From JAUZRW01 sp964549915 (GTDB lineage: Bacteria; Chloroflexota; Anaerolineae; Aggregatilineales; Phototrophicaceae), in the NCBI GenBank assembly GCA_964549915.1, contig CAZJWX010000004.1, forward strand, positions 62,001 to 126,000: DNA of 64,000 nucleotides, read 5' to 3'. Shown here in pieces: positions 56,785-64,000 of this stretch. Position numbers and translations under genes: made by a program. Numbering within the stretch: position 1 is the stretch's first letter; the number at the start of each line of letters is the position of its first letter. Below the pieces are notes generated by a model. The model did not search any database. It was not told the DNA's origin and worked only from the letters and a program-made list of their open reading frames with translations.

Positions 56785-57552
56785 CTACTGTGCTGTCCAG
56801 CCTCCATCCACAAGCAATACCGATCCCGTGACCAGCTTCGCCGCTGAGGATGCGAGGTAAATCACCGCGCCAGCGACATCCATCGTATCGCCCACATGCC
56901 CGATGGGGAGCCGCGAGAGGACATCTTCGGCGAATTCCGGCGTATCCAGGCGCTCGGCAGTGCCGGGGGTACGGATGAACGTCGGCGCAACGGCGTTGAC
57001 GGTGATTCCGTGCTGTGCCCATTCCAGTGCCAGCACGCGCGTCAGTTGATCCACGCCGCCCTTAGTCGCGCAGTAAACCGCATGGCGCAAGATACCAACC
57101 TGCCCCGCCTGCGAACTCATGTTGATGATGCGTCCACCGCGCCCTTGCTCGATCATGCGCCGTCCTGCCGTCTGACACATGAAGAACAAGCCCTTCAGGT
57201 TGACATCCATCATCTCGTCCCAATCCGCTTCCGTCACATCAACAGCATCGTGGTTGTAGCCCAGTCCAGCGTTGTTCACCAGGATGTCGATTTGCCCGAA
57301 GCGCTCCACCGTCCAGGCGATGGCATTGCCGATGCTGGTGAGGCTCTTCATGTCCAGCGCTACCGCCAGCGCCGTCCCGCCCTCTGCCTCAATTTCACCG
57401 ACCAGTTGTTGCAGAGCATCCATATCGCGCGCGGCTGCAACCACCTTCGCGCCCGCGTTCGCCAACGCCTTCGCCAGATCATAGCCAATACCCCGGCTCG
57501 CGCCCGTCACCAGCGCCACCTGCCCACTCAGATCAAAACTCGGATATTCCAT
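56785..57552 (-). CDS. Short-chain dehydrogenase/reductase
   Basis: This classical SDR has 255 residues. The NAD(P)-binding motif is TGASRGIGYDLAKAL, followed by VNNAGLGYN, and the catalytic Tyr/Lys pair is in YCATKGG, with a serine in NMSSQAG. D/N at the end of the second strand is replaced by AARD, suggesting NADP(H). The substrate is unknown. It is divergent from the cobalamin riboswitch transcript. Confidence 0.9.
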   Translation of the reverse strand: MEYPSFDLSGQVALVTGASRGIGYDLAKALANAGAKVVAAARDMDALQQLVGEIEAEGGTALAVALDMKSLTSIGNAIAWTVERFGQIDILVNNAGLGYNHDAVDVTEADWDEMMDVNLKGLFFMCQTAGRRMIEQGRGGRIINMSSQAGQVGILRHAVYCATKGGVDQLTRVLALEWAQHGITVNAVAPTFIRTPGTAERLDTPEFAEDVLSRLPIGHVGDTMDVAGAVIYLASSAAKLVTGSVLLVDGGWTAQ

Positions 57553-57613
57553 GAGGTTTCCCTTCGCAAAAGAGTCAATCTTGCGGCCAGTATACCAACG
57601 TGTGCGGTTCGCG

Positions 57614-57642
57614 TTGACACCGGCTCGGTCTCATGCTACGCT
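57614..57642 (+). promoter_or_regulatory. Promoter of the btu operon
   Basis: A perfect TTGACA and TACGCT are spaced by 17 bases. Transcription would begin near 57649, just before the cobalamin aptamer. Confidence 0.65.
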
Positions 57643-57667
57643 CATTGCCAGGAAATTGTATAACTAA

Positions 57668-57848
57668 GCCAGAGGTGTGCCAGAACCCGGATGTTCGGCA
57701 CACAATTGGGGAAGACCGGTGAAAGTCCGGCGCTGTCGCGCAACGGTAAGTGACAGTTTTCAGTCTATAGTGTTCGGTCATCAGTCAAAAAAGCTGATCC
57801 CTGAACACTGACAACTGATAACTGAACAAGCCCGAATGCCTGCCTCTG
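57668..57848 (+). ncRNA. Cobalamin riboswitch
   Basis: The leader holds the hallmark cobalamin aptamer elements: an early hairpin (GTGTGCC...GGCACAC), then GGGGAAGACCGGTGAAAGT, CCGGCGCTGTCGCGCAACGG, and at the end AGCCCGAATGCCTGCC. Between the core and the last element sits a 70-base palindrome (57754-57824), listed separately. Downstream genes encode a B12-type importer, which agrees with the ligand. Confidence 0.93.
57754..57824. repeat. Palindromic insert within the cobalamin riboswitch
   Basis: The left half CAGTTTTCAGTCTATAGTGT and following bases are the imperfect complement of the right half (CTGAACACTGACAACTGATA, then ACTG). Folded, it makes one long hairpin of about 30 bp with mismatches and an A-rich loop. 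It sits in a peripheral arm where length varies among B12 riboswitches. The sequence type (GACAACTGATAACTGA) resembles dispersed repeats of other genomes; I found no second copy in this window. Confidence 0.7.
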
Positions 57849-57853
57849 CCTTA

Positions 57854-57907
57854 GCTCGTGATGACGGCAGTATTGCCGGAGACCTTCGCGTCAAAAGGGA
57901 GACGAGC
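57854..57907 (+). promoter_or_regulatory. Candidate expression-platform helix of the B12 riboswitch
   Basis: GCTCGT at 57854-57859 can pair with ACGAGC at 57902-57907 around an inner hairpin CGGCA-GTAT-TGCCG. It lies between the aptamer and the terminator and may be an alternative structure that competes with it. Its role is unproven. Confidence 0.4.
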
Positions 57908-57929
57908 GTGGTGATAACCTTCGTGTTGC

Positions 57930-57953
57930 AACCCCGCCCCCAGCGGGTTTTTT
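57930..57953 (+). terminator. Intrinsic terminator of the cobalamin riboswitch
   Basis: CCCGC at 57933-57937 pairs with GCGGG at 57943-57947, extended by AA/TT with a bulged C, and is followed by six Ts. It lies 136 bases before the btuF start, so B12 probably stops transcription here. Confidence 0.82.
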
Positions 57954-58088
57954 CTTCTATGTGCCCAACCGCTGCATGGCTCCAACTGCGACGGAGCGGC
58001 CCAGGCCGCGCACCGGTCGATGCTGTTCGTCAACCAGCCTTCGCTCGTAACAAACAGCATCCATGACCCAATTCCGCAGGAGGAAACC

Positions 58089-59291
58089 ATGAAAACCCGC
58101 ACCTTGTTCGTCGCATTATGGCTCGTGCTGTTGGCGATCCTTCCCGCCGCCGCGCAAGACGGCGCGCTGGAGGCCAACCTGACCGACGAATGCGTCACCG
58201 ACTATGACCCGGAAACCGACTACTTCCCGGAAAAAGTCGAAATCATAAACGCGCAGAACCTGAGCGTGGAGTACTTCAACAATTACAAAGTCGTGACCGT
58301 CAGTGGCAGCACGGCGGACTATCGCTACGTACTGCTGCAATGTGGCACCCCAGTGCCAGAAGGCGATGCCTTACCGAATGACGCACAGGTGGTACAAGTC
58401 CCAGCAGAAGGGATCGTGACGCTCTCGACGACTTACCTTCCAGGGCTGGCAGAACTCGGCCTGGCGGAGCAGCTCGTGGGCATGGATAGTTTCCTCTTCA
58501 CCAGCACGCCGGAGATTCTAGAACGGATCGAAAGCGGTGAGTTGATTGAGGTTTCGCCCAATTTCGAGTTGAACCTGGAACTGGTGCTGGAAGCCGATCC
58601 TGCCCTGGTGATGACCGATGACTTCGATCCCGGACGGATCACGCAGTTGATCGATGCGGGCGTGGTCGCAGCGGTGAACACCGACTATCTGGAACAGACC
58701 CCACTGGGACGCGCTGAATGGCTGAAGTACGCGGCTCTCTTCTACAACGAAGAGGCCGAAGCGGAAGCGATCTTCGAGGAAATCACAGCAGCCTATGAGG
58801 AAGTCAGCGACCTCGCTGACGACATCCCCGAAGAAGACCGTCCGGTCGTGCTCTGGAACAGCTTTTCCACCTTCGTGGAAGCCTGGAGCATCCCCGGTTC
58901 ACAGACGTATTCCGGCTTCTTGATCGAAGCTGCAGGCGGCAGAATCGCCCTGGGCGAAGAAGCGGGGGAAGCCAGCGCCCTGTTGAGCTTCGAGGCCGTT
59001 TATGAGGGCGCATTGGATGCGGACATCTGGGTACCCGGTCTCTTCAATATCAGCACGCTGGAGGACATCTTCGCGATGGATGCACGCTACGCTGACTTCG
59101 AGGCTGTGCAAGAGGGCGAAGTCTGGAATTACGACCTGGATGTGAACGCCAACGGCGGCAACAACTACTTCGAACTGGGCGTGATTGCGCCGCATCTCGC
59201 TCTGCAAGACCTGGTGGCGATCTTCCACCCGGAGCTTTTGCCCGACCACGAATTCAACTTCTTCCGCCTTGTTGAAGCAGCAGAAGAATAG
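58089..59291 (+). CDS. btuF: Cobalamin-type ABC importer substrate-binding protein (BtuF-like)
   Basis: This FecB/BtuF-type binding protein of 400 residues has a signal peptide ending near AAAQDG. The start at 58089 follows GGAGGA. The fold features PEGIVTLSTTYLPGLAELGL and LVLEADPALVMTDDFD match the periplasmic_binding_2 family, which also includes siderophore binders. The upstream B12 riboswitch decides for cobalamin. It lacks a lipobox cysteine. It starts the operon btuF-btuC-btuD. Confidence 0.92.
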   Translation: MKTRTLFVALWLVLLAILPAAAQDGALEANLTDECVTDYDPETDYFPEKVEIINAQNLSVEYFNNYKVVTVSGSTADYRYVLLQCGTPVPEGDALPNDAQVVQVPAEGIVTLSTTYLPGLAELGLAEQLVGMDSFLFTSTPEILERIESGELIEVSPNFELNLELVLEADPALVMTDDFDPGRITQLIDAGVVAAVNTDYLEQTPLGRAEWLKYAALFYNEEAEAEAIFEEITAAYEEVSDLADDIPEEDRPVVLWNSFSTFVEAWSIPGSQTYSGFLIEAAGGRIALGEEAGEASALLSFEAVYEGALDADIWVPGLFNISTLEDIFAMDARYADFEAVQEGEVWNYDLDVNANGGNNYFELGVIAPHLALQDLVAIFHPELLPDHEFNFFRLVEAAEE

Positions 59292-59357
59292 ATCACGGGA
59301 GCATAGAAATGTGGCAGCGAAAATCCCTGCTGCCACATCTTTCGATTGGAATACGCT

Positions 59358-60473
59358 ATGACTGATGCACTTTTCCAGCCCATTCCCCGCCCCGCCGATG
59401 CAATCAGGGAGCGCGAAATACCACGCCTGAACCTGGGGCTGCGTCCCTTACTACTGATTGGCTTGCTGGCGGGTCTGGCGCTGATATTCTTGATCGCGCT
59501 GGCGGTTGGCTCGGTGACGATCCCCTTTGACCAGATCATCGCTGTATTGCTCGGCGGCGAAGCTGAAAAAGCCTCCTGGACGAACATCGTCCTCAAGTTC
59601 CGCCTGCCCAAGGCGCTGACCGCCACCCTGGCGGGAGCCGCGCTGGGGGTCAGCGGCCTGATGATGCAGACCTTCTTCCGCAATCCACTGGCAGGACCCT
59701 ATGTACTGGGAATCAGTTCCGGTGCGAGCCTGGGAGTGGCAGTCGTCGTGCTCTCCGCAGGAACCGTTGGCGGGACAATGCTTGCGGGTTTGGGACTCAC
59801 GGGCGATCTGTTGCTGGCGACTGCTGCTGCAATGGGCGCGGGGGCTACGATGCTGATCGTTCTGCTGGTCGCCAGCCGTGTGCAGAGCAGCATGACCCTG
59901 TTAATTCTGGGCTTGATGATGGGCTATCTCGTGTCTGCGATGGTCAGCATGTTGCTCTACTTCTCTATTCCAGAGCGCATTCAAGCCTACATCAACTGGA
60001 CGTTCGGCAGCTTCGGCAGCGTCACCTGGGATCAGATGCCGATTTTGGCTGTGGGTGTGGTACTCGGCCTGCTGATTTCCCTGCTGCTGACGAAAGCCCT
60101 GAATGCCCTGCTGCTCGGTGAAGGCTATGCCCGCAGCCTGGGCTTGAATGTGACGTTGATGCGGCTGGCAGTTGTCGGCTCAACTGCGCTGCTGACGGGT
60201 ATCGTGACGGCGTTTTGCGGCCCCATCGGTTTCGTGGGTATCGCCGTGCCACATTTGACGCGCAGCCTCTTCAACACGTCGGATCACCGCTTGCTGGTTC
60301 CCGGAACGATCTTGCTCGGTGCAATGATCGCCCTGGTTGCCGCGATTCTCGCCGAAGTGCCGGGGAATAATCTGGTGCTGCCGCTGAATGCTGTGACCGC
60401 GCTCATCGGCGCTCCTGTCGTGATCTTCGTCATCCTGCGCCAGCGCAATCTGCAAAAATCCTTCGGAGCCTGA
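59358..60473 (+). CDS. btuC: Cobalamin ABC importer permease (BtuC, FecCD family)
   Basis: This FecCD family permease of 371 residues has about ten helices. Conserved sequences include FRLPKALTATLAGAALGVSG, NPLAGPYVLGISSGASLG and the ATPase-contact region near FCGPIGFVGIAVPHLTR. I chose the ATG at 59358; a TTG at 59346 in the same frame is possible. The gene follows btuF by 66 bases and its stop (TGA) is directly followed by the btuD start. Confidence 0.93.
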   Translation: MTDALFQPIPRPADAIREREIPRLNLGLRPLLLIGLLAGLALIFLIALAVGSVTIPFDQIIAVLLGGEAEKASWTNIVLKFRLPKALTATLAGAALGVSGLMMQTFFRNPLAGPYVLGISSGASLGVAVVVLSAGTVGGTMLAGLGLTGDLLLATAAAMGAGATMLIVLLVASRVQSSMTLLILGLMMGYLVSAMVSMLLYFSIPERIQAYINWTFGSFGSVTWDQMPILAVGVVLGLLISLLLTKALNALLLGEGYARSLGLNVTLMRLAVVGSTALLTGIVTAFCGPIGFVGIAVPHLTRSLFNTSDHRLLVPGTILLGAMIALVAAILAEVPGNNLVLPLNAVTALIGAPVVIFVILRQRNLQKSFGA

Positions 60474-60476
60474 GTG

Positions 60477-61493
60477 ATGGCTACACCGAAGAAATCTGTG
60501 CTGCGAACGCACAGTCTCGCAATCGGCTACGGCACGCCACGTAAGCCGGATGCCATCATCGCGGAAGATTTGAATCTCACCCTGCATATTGGCGAATTGG
60601 TCTGCTTGCTGGGACCCAACGGCGCAGGGAAATCCACGTTGATGCGCACCATTGCCGGGATGCAGCCACCGCTCAGCGGAACCATCACGCTCTCTGGCGA
60701 TGATCTCAGGCAGCTACAACCCCGCGAACGCGCAACACGTCTGAGTGTCGTGCTGACGGAACGCCCCAACGTCGGCTTATTGAATGGCTACGCCCTGGTT
60801 GCACTGGGACGGCATCCCTATACGGATTGGATGGGCAGGCTCTCGCGACATGATGAAGCGGTGGTGCGCTGGGCAGTGAAAGCCGTCGGCGCAGTAGACA
60901 TCGCCGAGCGCCCTGTGATGGAACTCAGTGACGGACAGCGCCAGAAATTGATGATCGCCCGCGCATTGGCCCAGGAATCCGAGTTGATTCTGCTGGATGA
61001 GCCGACGGCTTATCTCGATCTACCACGCCGTGCGGAGGTTATGCAGTTGTTGCGGCAGCTTGCAGCCGCAACGGGACGTGCGATTCTGCTGTCTACACAC
61101 GACCTCGACCTGGCGCTGCGTTCGGCGGATGCGCTCTGGCTGATGTCCGGCGGCACGGTGCGCGTCGGTGTGCCAGAAGATCTGGTCATCAGCGGCGAAT
61201 TCGAGGCGGCCTTCCAGGGTGAAGGGGTGCGCTTCGACCGTGCGACAGGAGCCTTCCGCATGGAACGCAGGCGCGGACCTCGCGTCACCGTGTTGGGCGA
61301 GGGTATCCCCCAGGAGTGGACGCGCCGCGCCCTGCAGCGGGCTGGCTTCGACCTCAGCAGCGATGGCGTCGCGCCGCCGATTCAGGTCGAAATCAGCGGC
61401 GATGAGCAGCATCCCACGTGGCACCTGCATCAGAACGGCAGCACATTCCAGTATCGGAGCATCCGGGCACTCCTCGATGCGCTCACATCATGA
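60477..61493 (+). CDS. btuD: Cobalamin ABC importer ATPase (BtuD) with C-terminal extension
   Basis: The ABC module covers about 1-255: Walker A GPNGAGKST, signature LSDGQRQKLMIARAL (D replaces the second G) and Walker B LILLDEPTAYLDLP, typical of FecE/BtuD ATPases. About 80 extra residues follow (from ERRRGPRVTVLGEG) that resemble a small alpha/beta domain of unknown role. The ATG at 60477 is preferred; a GTG at 60474 is also in frame. The 3' end overlaps the convergent ferredoxin gene by six bases. Confidence 0.92.
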   Translation: MATPKKSVLRTHSLAIGYGTPRKPDAIIAEDLNLTLHIGELVCLLGPNGAGKSTLMRTIAGMQPPLSGTITLSGDDLRQLQPRERATRLSVVLTERPNVGLLNGYALVALGRHPYTDWMGRLSRHDEAVVRWAVKAVGAVDIAERPVMELSDGQRQKLMIARALAQESELILLDEPTAYLDLPRRAEVMQLLRQLAAATGRAILLSTHDLDLALRSADALWLMSGGTVRVGVPEDLVISGEFEAAFQGEGVRFDRATGAFRMERRRGPRVTVLGEGIPQEWTRRALQRAGFDLSSDGVAPPIQVEISGDEQHPTWHLHQNGSTFQYRSIRALLDALTS

Positions 61494-61787
61494 TTGTAGT
61501 TCTGGCGCTTGCATCCGCTGTAAGACGTACTTCTCCACGACTTGCCCCCCCTGGATGTGCTCTTTGATGATCTTCTTGAGCGCTTTCTTGTTGGGGCAGC
61601 GATACCAGACGCCATCCGGGTAGACGATCACGACGGATCCCAGTTTACAGGCCCCCAGGCAGCCCACCTTGGAGCGCTTGACGCGCAGGCTGTCTTTGCC
61701 CAGCAGCTTACGCGCTTCCTTCAGCAACCCCTTCCCATCACAATCGCTACCCGTGCAGAACAGTAGATGTCTTGTATAGGTCTTCAT
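61488..61787 (-). CDS. Thioredoxin-like [2Fe-2S] ferredoxin domain protein
   Basis: This 99-residue protein carries the cysteine pattern C11, C16, C43, C47 (FCTGSDCDGKG and VGCLGACKLG), matching (2Fe-2S) ferredoxins of thioredoxin-like fold. In many genomes such proteins accompany cobalamin genes, and here it faces btuD end to end. An electron-carrier role in B12 metabolism is plausible but not shown. I chose the ATG at 61787 (MKTYTRHLLFCTG); an ATG at 61805 is six codons upstream. Confidence 0.87.
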   Translation of the reverse strand: MKTYTRHLLFCTGSDCDGKGLLKEARKLLGKDSLRVKRSKVGCLGACKLGSVVIVYPDGVWYRCPNKKALKKIIKEHIQGGQVVEKYVLQRMQAPELQS

Positions 61788-62178
61788 CACAATAATCCCT
61801 AGCAACCGATATACCTGCCCACGCTACCACAGGTAGACGGCTGTAATCTACGACGGCGGTTAACGGGGGCAGAAGCCGCCCGCAAGTACAAACTTTTGCT
61901 GATGAAAATCGAGCACTTAACCACCTCCGTCACAATCCTCACCTATGGTTAATCTTTGCAACAGGTAGTTCACATGCTCCGACGTGTGACATTTACAACA
62001 GCATCACATGATAGTTATCACCTTTATGACAATTTCGTTGTCTCTGCATTGATGATTTTATATCTCTAAACATGGATACGTGGTATCATGCGACAGAATT
62101 TAAGGGCAAGCCCCCAAGCTGCCACAAGCGTCATCAGGTAGACTCAAGTTTGATGGAACGACTCTTGGAGCATATGGA
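61788..62178. other. Intergenic region before the CRISPR-Cas genes
   Basis: This 391-base region has no credible gene. It is visibly richer in A and T from about 61890 onward than the flanking metabolic genes. TTTACA with TTATCA (17-base spacer, about 61991-62019) and a TTTATAT box near 62057 are promoter candidates for cas6. A short palindrome TGATA-G-TTATCA lies at about 62009. I looked for CRISPR repeats here and found none. Confidence 0.45.
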
Positions 62179-62994
62179 ATGCATGACGTTGCGACGGTTC
62201 AACTACAACTCCGTGCCGAGAAGAGCAACGAAATCCCACGTTGGCTCGGGCGGGCTGTACATGCGGAATTTCTGTCCTCTTTACGCAGGACCAACCCCAC
62301 AGTCGCCACCGAAATCCACGATCAGCGGGGGCCGAAGCCCTTCACTGTGAGCAATCTACTGGGCAACAACCTCCAACGTGCGCAACTGCAACACATCAAA
62401 CGTGGAAAATGCTACTATGTAAAGTATCAAACGCTTCATCCTCGTCTGACTACTATGTTGCTGAGTCAGATGGTACCGCGTTGGCTGGATGCACGTTACA
62501 CGATTCACGACCAATATTTTAGGGTTACGACGATTGACACACAGCCAGACACACAAGCTGGCTGTGCGACGTATCGTGACCTGCTAAATGGCGCGCAATT
62601 AGAGCGCTCCATTGGCTTCATCTTTGCTAGCCCTACTTCGTTTCGGCGCGAAAATACTCATTATCCCCTACCTGATCCTATACAAGTGTTCCTGAGTCTC
62701 TATAACCGCTGGAATGCATTTGCAGACATCCCAATGCCATCCGATGTAGCTGAAGCTATCAAATCGGAGATCGTGATCAGTCGTATGCATCAGATCCAAA
62801 CCCACGTTATCAATTTCGCTCGCGGTCGCAAGGGCACCGTTACCGGGTTCACGGGTCGCGTCGTTTACCACGTACGGACTCCGGACTCGGATCTGCTGCG
62901 CTATCTGAATGCATTAGCGGCGTTTGCCCCATACTGCGGTGTCGGCGTGAAGACACATTACGGACTGGGGCGTGTGCGACTGATACACAATTAG
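62179..62994 (+). CDS. cas6: CRISPR-associated endoribonuclease Cas6
   Basis: Cas6 cuts the repeat of CRISPR precursor RNA to make crRNAs. The N-terminal pattern LGRAVHAEFLSSL carries the histidine common in Cas6, and the C-terminus has the glycine-rich loop GVGVKTHYGLGRVR that contacts RNA. The 271 residues are normal. GGAG lies eight bases before the ATG. It heads what appears to be a type III Cas operon; the next gene, 34 bases on, is cmr1-like. No array is in the window. Confidence 0.88.
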   Translation: MHDVATVQLQLRAEKSNEIPRWLGRAVHAEFLSSLRRTNPTVATEIHDQRGPKPFTVSNLLGNNLQRAQLQHIKRGKCYYVKYQTLHPRLTTMLLSQMVPRWLDARYTIHDQYFRVTTIDTQPDTQAGCATYRDLLNGAQLERSIGFIFASPTSFRRENTHYPLPDPIQVFLSLYNRWNAFADIPMPSDVAEAIKSEIVISRMHQIQTHVINFARGRKGTVTGFTGRVVYHVRTPDSDLLRYLNALAAFAPYCGVGVKTHYGLGRVRLIHN

Positions 62995-63028
62995 CATATT
63001 TCGTTTCTACCCAAAGGAGCTTTTGACT

Positions 63029-64000
63029 ATGCCACATGTTCGATTACCCCTCGAATTGGTCAGCCCCGCATTTACCAGCGGTGCTGATCCACGCAAACCA
63101 GAACTGCGCGTGCCAACTATACGGGGTCAGATCCGTTATTGGCTGCGTGCCTATCTAGGTGCATCGCTATCCGATCACCAGCAGGTGTCCGTATACGAGA
63201 ACGCGCTGCTGGGATCAACCGGGACAGGATCCCTGGTGACTATGCGGGTGAGGCAACCGGAATTGAACCAAATCGGGGAGGTCAAACTCGTCCCCCATAG
63301 CAAAGATTTCAAAGCCAAGGCCCTCTTGCCAAGCACCGATGACGACATAGGAGGTAGATTCACACTGGAATTATCCACACCGCCAGGTGTCCCGTTTCCC
63401 GATGAGGTTGCCCATGCGGTCTCAATCTGGTTGCTGCTGGGTGGCGTTGGAAAGCGGTCGCGGCGCATGTTTGGTGCCGTGCAGCTACATGGAAAGCCAA
63501 AACGTAGCAAAGGGCATCCCGTGAATAAAGCCGATTTTGGCTGGTGGAAGCTTTGGTCTGACTTGCAGCAACAGCCACACCTATTTCGTGAAGAGCAAGA
63601 TACACACATGCTTATTACGAAGCACGTCCTCGAAACGCATGTCCAGCACACAAAACGTGCATCACGCCCCACATATCCAACGCTGCATCCACGCTACAGC
63701 CGCGTTATTGTCGGAATGCTTCCATTTGAAACGGCAGAGGAGGCGAATCGCAAACTCTTCGATCTTCTTCGCAAACCGAAGTTCCGCGAGTATGAGGAGA
63801 TGTTTGGCTTTGCGGCTAGTGACCGTCGCGCATCTCCGTTGATTGCAACCGTTAGACGCTTCGACGAGGCATACTACCCGGTACTCACGGTCATGCGTTC
63901 ACCGCTGCATAAGAAAAACAAGTCTGAAAACTGGCAAATCGTGGATGAATTCATGGATGAAAGTGAGACGGTCTTCCAGGGTGAGACTGTCTGGGGAGGA
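63029..64000 (+). CDS. cmr1: Cmr1-like RAMP protein of a type III-B CRISPR system (partial)
   Basis: The frame is open from an ATG at 63029 (AAAGGAGC ahead of it) to the window edge, at least 324 residues, so the end is missing. Typical Cmr1 features are VPTIRGQIRYWLRAYLGA at about 30-47, the loop LGSTGTGSLVTMRV, and GGVGKRSRRMFGAVQLHG at about 139-156, matching the family's GGxGxRSRRGFG. Cmr1 caps the Cmr effector complex that cleaves target RNA with crRNA. A Csm-type RAMP is less likely. Further cmr genes are expected beyond the window. Confidence 0.85.
   Translation, partial: MPHVRLPLELVSPAFTSGADPRKPELRVPTIRGQIRYWLRAYLGASLSDHQQVSVYENALLGSTGTGSLVTMRVRQPELNQIGEVKLVPHSKDFKAKALLPSTDDDIGGRFTLELSTPPGVPFPDEVAHAVSIWLLLGGVGKRSRRMFGAVQLHGKPKRSKGHPVNKADFGWWKLWSDLQQQPHLFREEQDTHMLITKHVLETHVQHTKRASRPTYPTLHPRYSRVIVGMLPFETAEEANRKLFDLLRKPKFREYEEMFGFAASDRRASPLIATVRRFDEAYYPVLTVMRSPLHKKNKSENWQIVDEFMDESETVFQGETVWGG

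Noticed and set aside
61788..62178. Possible CRISPR array next to cas6
   Set aside because: No repeated 25-40 base unit with spacers is present; any array must lie outside the window.

Overview
The window looks like a chromosomal piece of a GC-rich bacterium, most probably a Chloroflexota (Anaerolineae-like) member. This is inference from several traits: split gcvPA/gcvPB, a DUF3048 protein with a Thr/Pro-rich linker, metal permeases fused to repressor-like domains, a MurF-Alr fusion, a Cas6 of the kind seen in that phylum, and -10 boxes of the form TGnTATAAT. No rRNA or tRNA gene and no CRISPR array was seen. Almost all of the DNA is coding, in short operons on both strands.

Left part (0-34 kb): a glycine cleavage operon (gcvH-gcvPA-gcvPB, leftward) behind a glycine riboswitch with its own intrinsic terminator; SCO1; a MurF-like/alanine racemase fusion with a degenerate ATP site; a tRNA-guanine transglycosylase without its zinc cysteines; a PstS-like lipoprotein; a four-gene Zn/Mn ABC importer with repressor-like domains on both permeases; two small unknown proteins; a glycosyltransferase; a methyltransferase; queG; a pentapeptide-repeat protein; an MFS transporter; a copper-chaperone-like protein behind a CsoR-like operator; a large TPR protein; glutamate dehydrogenase; uvrA; a MarR regulator with a DrrAB-type exporter; a DUF3048 protein; and a PIG-L deacetylase.

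Middle (34.5-56.4 kb): one large catabolic locus built from parts of the anaerobic purine/urate gene set known from E. coli (xdh-hyuA-ssnA-ygeW-ygeY-yqeA). Transcribed leftward are a BMP-type nucleoside/purine ABC importer, YgeY, YgeW, an XdhD-like molybdenum hydroxylase, SsnA, a luciferase-like oxidoreductase, a hydantoinase, a fused FAD/[2Fe-2S] subunit and a molybdopterin subunit. Transcribed rightward are carbamate kinase and two fold-type-II PLP enzymes. The logical flow is purine uptake, hydroxylation, ring opening by amidohydrolases, carbamoyl transfer to phosphate, ATP from carbamoyl phosphate, and ammonia release by the PLP enzymes. ygeX is missing, and the two PLP enzymes stand where it would be expected.

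Right part (56.4-64 kb): gene debris and a dispersed repeat, an SDR, a cobalamin riboswitch with a palindromic insert controlling a btuFCD importer plus a thioredoxin-like ferredoxin, and finally the start of a type III CRISPR-Cas locus (cas6, then a cmr1-like gene cut by the window edge). That locus continues beyond the window.
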